Assembly: GCA_002348345.1 (NCBI GenBank)
Contig: DEAY01000423.1
Span: 1,874 to 8,378, forward strand
Direction of reading: 5' to 3'
Origin: Verrucomicrobia bacterium UBA2970
GTDB lineage: Bacteria; Verrucomicrobiota; Verrucomicrobiia; Limisphaerales; AAA164-E04
Length of the DNA stretch: 6,505 nt
Every line of letters begins with the position of its first letter. The stretch's first letter is position 1. A model generated the notes under the pieces. That model was not told where the DNA came from, did not search any database, and saw only the letters and a list, made by a program, of their open reading frames with translations. This document shows positions 5,976 through 6,505 of this stretch, piece by piece. A program made the position numbers and the translations under genes.

Positions 5976-6505
5976 TCCAAATGGGAGCGCTCTGAAGAGA
6001 GCGAGTCATCCCGGATTCGGTTCAACGAGGGGGTCGTGAACGGGGCCAAAAGGTAGTTTGACAAGTCGTTTTGGGCATTCTTGCTGAGATGGCTCGTATG
6101 ACCATGTCGATTGCTTGAATTGTGGGTCGTGATCACATCTCGAAGCGATTGGGCGCGACCATCGTGCAGATAGGGCGCGCTGTACCACAGGGAGCGGAAG
6201 CTGGGAACGTCGGCTTTGATTCCGGTTCCGACATCGTAAATCCGACTCCGGGCAGAGCGACCTGAGATCGTCAAATGGGGGCCGTGATGGAGACGGATAC
6301 AACCGACGTCCTCGTGATGAAACAAGTGCCTGCCTCTCGTTGCCGAGACGCGGATTTCCTTTCGGGGAAGGGGTCCGTCCATATGAAGGTTGAGTCGTGG
6401 TCTGAGTCCCATGACAGAGGCTTCCAATTGGTCTAACTCATCAGAGGCACCGATCGCTCCCGTAACTGTGGACTGATCGGCCATGAATCCCGTCCCCCGC
6501 AAGAA
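5972..6505 (-). CDS. Cytochrome c peroxidase-like protein, C-terminal part with CxxLH motif (possibly decayed)
   Basis: The frame is open to the right edge, so the 5' end and probably further haem domains lie outside; 178 codons are visible. The order of motifs matches the last domain of di-haem cytochrome c peroxidase/MauG-like proteins. These are FLRGTGFMADQSTVT, then SDELDQLEA..MGLRP, RGRHLFHHEDVGC, YDVGTG, DVPSFRSLWYSAPYLHDGRAQSLRDVITTHN, and HGHTSHLSKNAQNDLSNYLL. The haem site normally reads VGCxxCH..P, but here it is VGCIRLHHGP, so the second cysteine is leucine. About 23 extra residues follow YLLA, where relatives usually stop. The lost cysteine and the tail suggest an inactive protein or a decaying gene, but the reading frame is intact. 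It would act in the periplasm. The pseudopilin start follows after 34 bases on the same strand. Confidence 0.75.
   Translation of the reverse strand, partial: FLRGTGFMADQSTVTGAIGASDELDQLEASVMGLRPRLNLHMDGPLPRKEIRVSATRGRHLFHHEDVGCIRLHHGPHLTISGRSARSRIYDVGTGIKADVPSFRSLWYSAPYLHDGRAQSLRDVITTHNSSNRHGHTSHLSKNAQNDLSNYLLAPFTTPSLNRIRDDSLSSERSHLD

Noticed and set aside
5257..6039. 260-codon plus-strand open frame
   Set aside because: It is antisense to the pseudopilin, whose leader, helix and FGDGH block are unmistakable. The plus-strand product resembles nothing.
1..6505. CRISPR array, insertion sequence, attachment site or defence island
   Set aside because: I saw no regularly spaced direct repeats, no transposase or recombinase, no terminal inverted repeats and no defence-related domains in either strand.

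Overview
The window reads as ordinary chromosomal DNA from a member of the Verrucomicrobiota, or less likely the Planctomycetota. Four things support this. There is a DUF1549/DUF1553 gene (PSCyt2/PSD1 type) overlapping a DUF1501 gene. There is a pseudopilin with the FTLIELLVVIAIIAILAG type of N-terminus followed by CLNN. There is a large secreted protein ending in a GPWRQVEGA...FFRV module, which is common at the C-terminus of verrucomicrobial exported proteins. There is also the tail of a cytochrome c peroxidase-like protein. The phylum call rests on family recognition and has not been confirmed by any search.

Layout from left to right. Positions 1-2056 hold a minus-strand pair: a PSD1-type protein (230-2056) and, overlapping its stop codon by four bases (ATGA), the first 77 codons of a Tat-exported DUF1501 protein (1-233) that runs off the left edge. 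Positions 2057-2333 are a non-coding divergent region with three GC-rich potential hairpins. A small antibiotic-biosynthesis-monooxygenase (ABM) fold protein lies at 2334-2645 (+). A 151-bp spacer with an overlapping pair of hairpins follows. Positions 2797-5154 (+) encode a 785-residue secreted protein built as repeat I, Calx-beta, repeat II and a short C-terminal module. After a 57-bp convergent gap, a type II secretion/type IV pilus-like pseudopilin lies at 5212-5937 (-). A cytochrome c peroxidase-like C-terminal fragment (5972-6505, -) enters from the right edge, and its visible haem motif is CxxLH rather than CxxCH.

Most products are predicted to work outside the cytoplasm: Tat and Sec export, a prepilin, and c-type haem proteins. 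Only the PSD1-DUF1501 pair shows clear evidence of joint expression. The cytochrome and pseudopilin could share a transcript (34-bp gap), but nothing shows that they share a function.

I did not find a new multi-gene defence, mobile or RNA-guided system. The observations most worth a second look are the cytochrome with a lost haem cysteine and the internally duplicated exported protein, in which only one copy keeps a calcium-loop-like insert.
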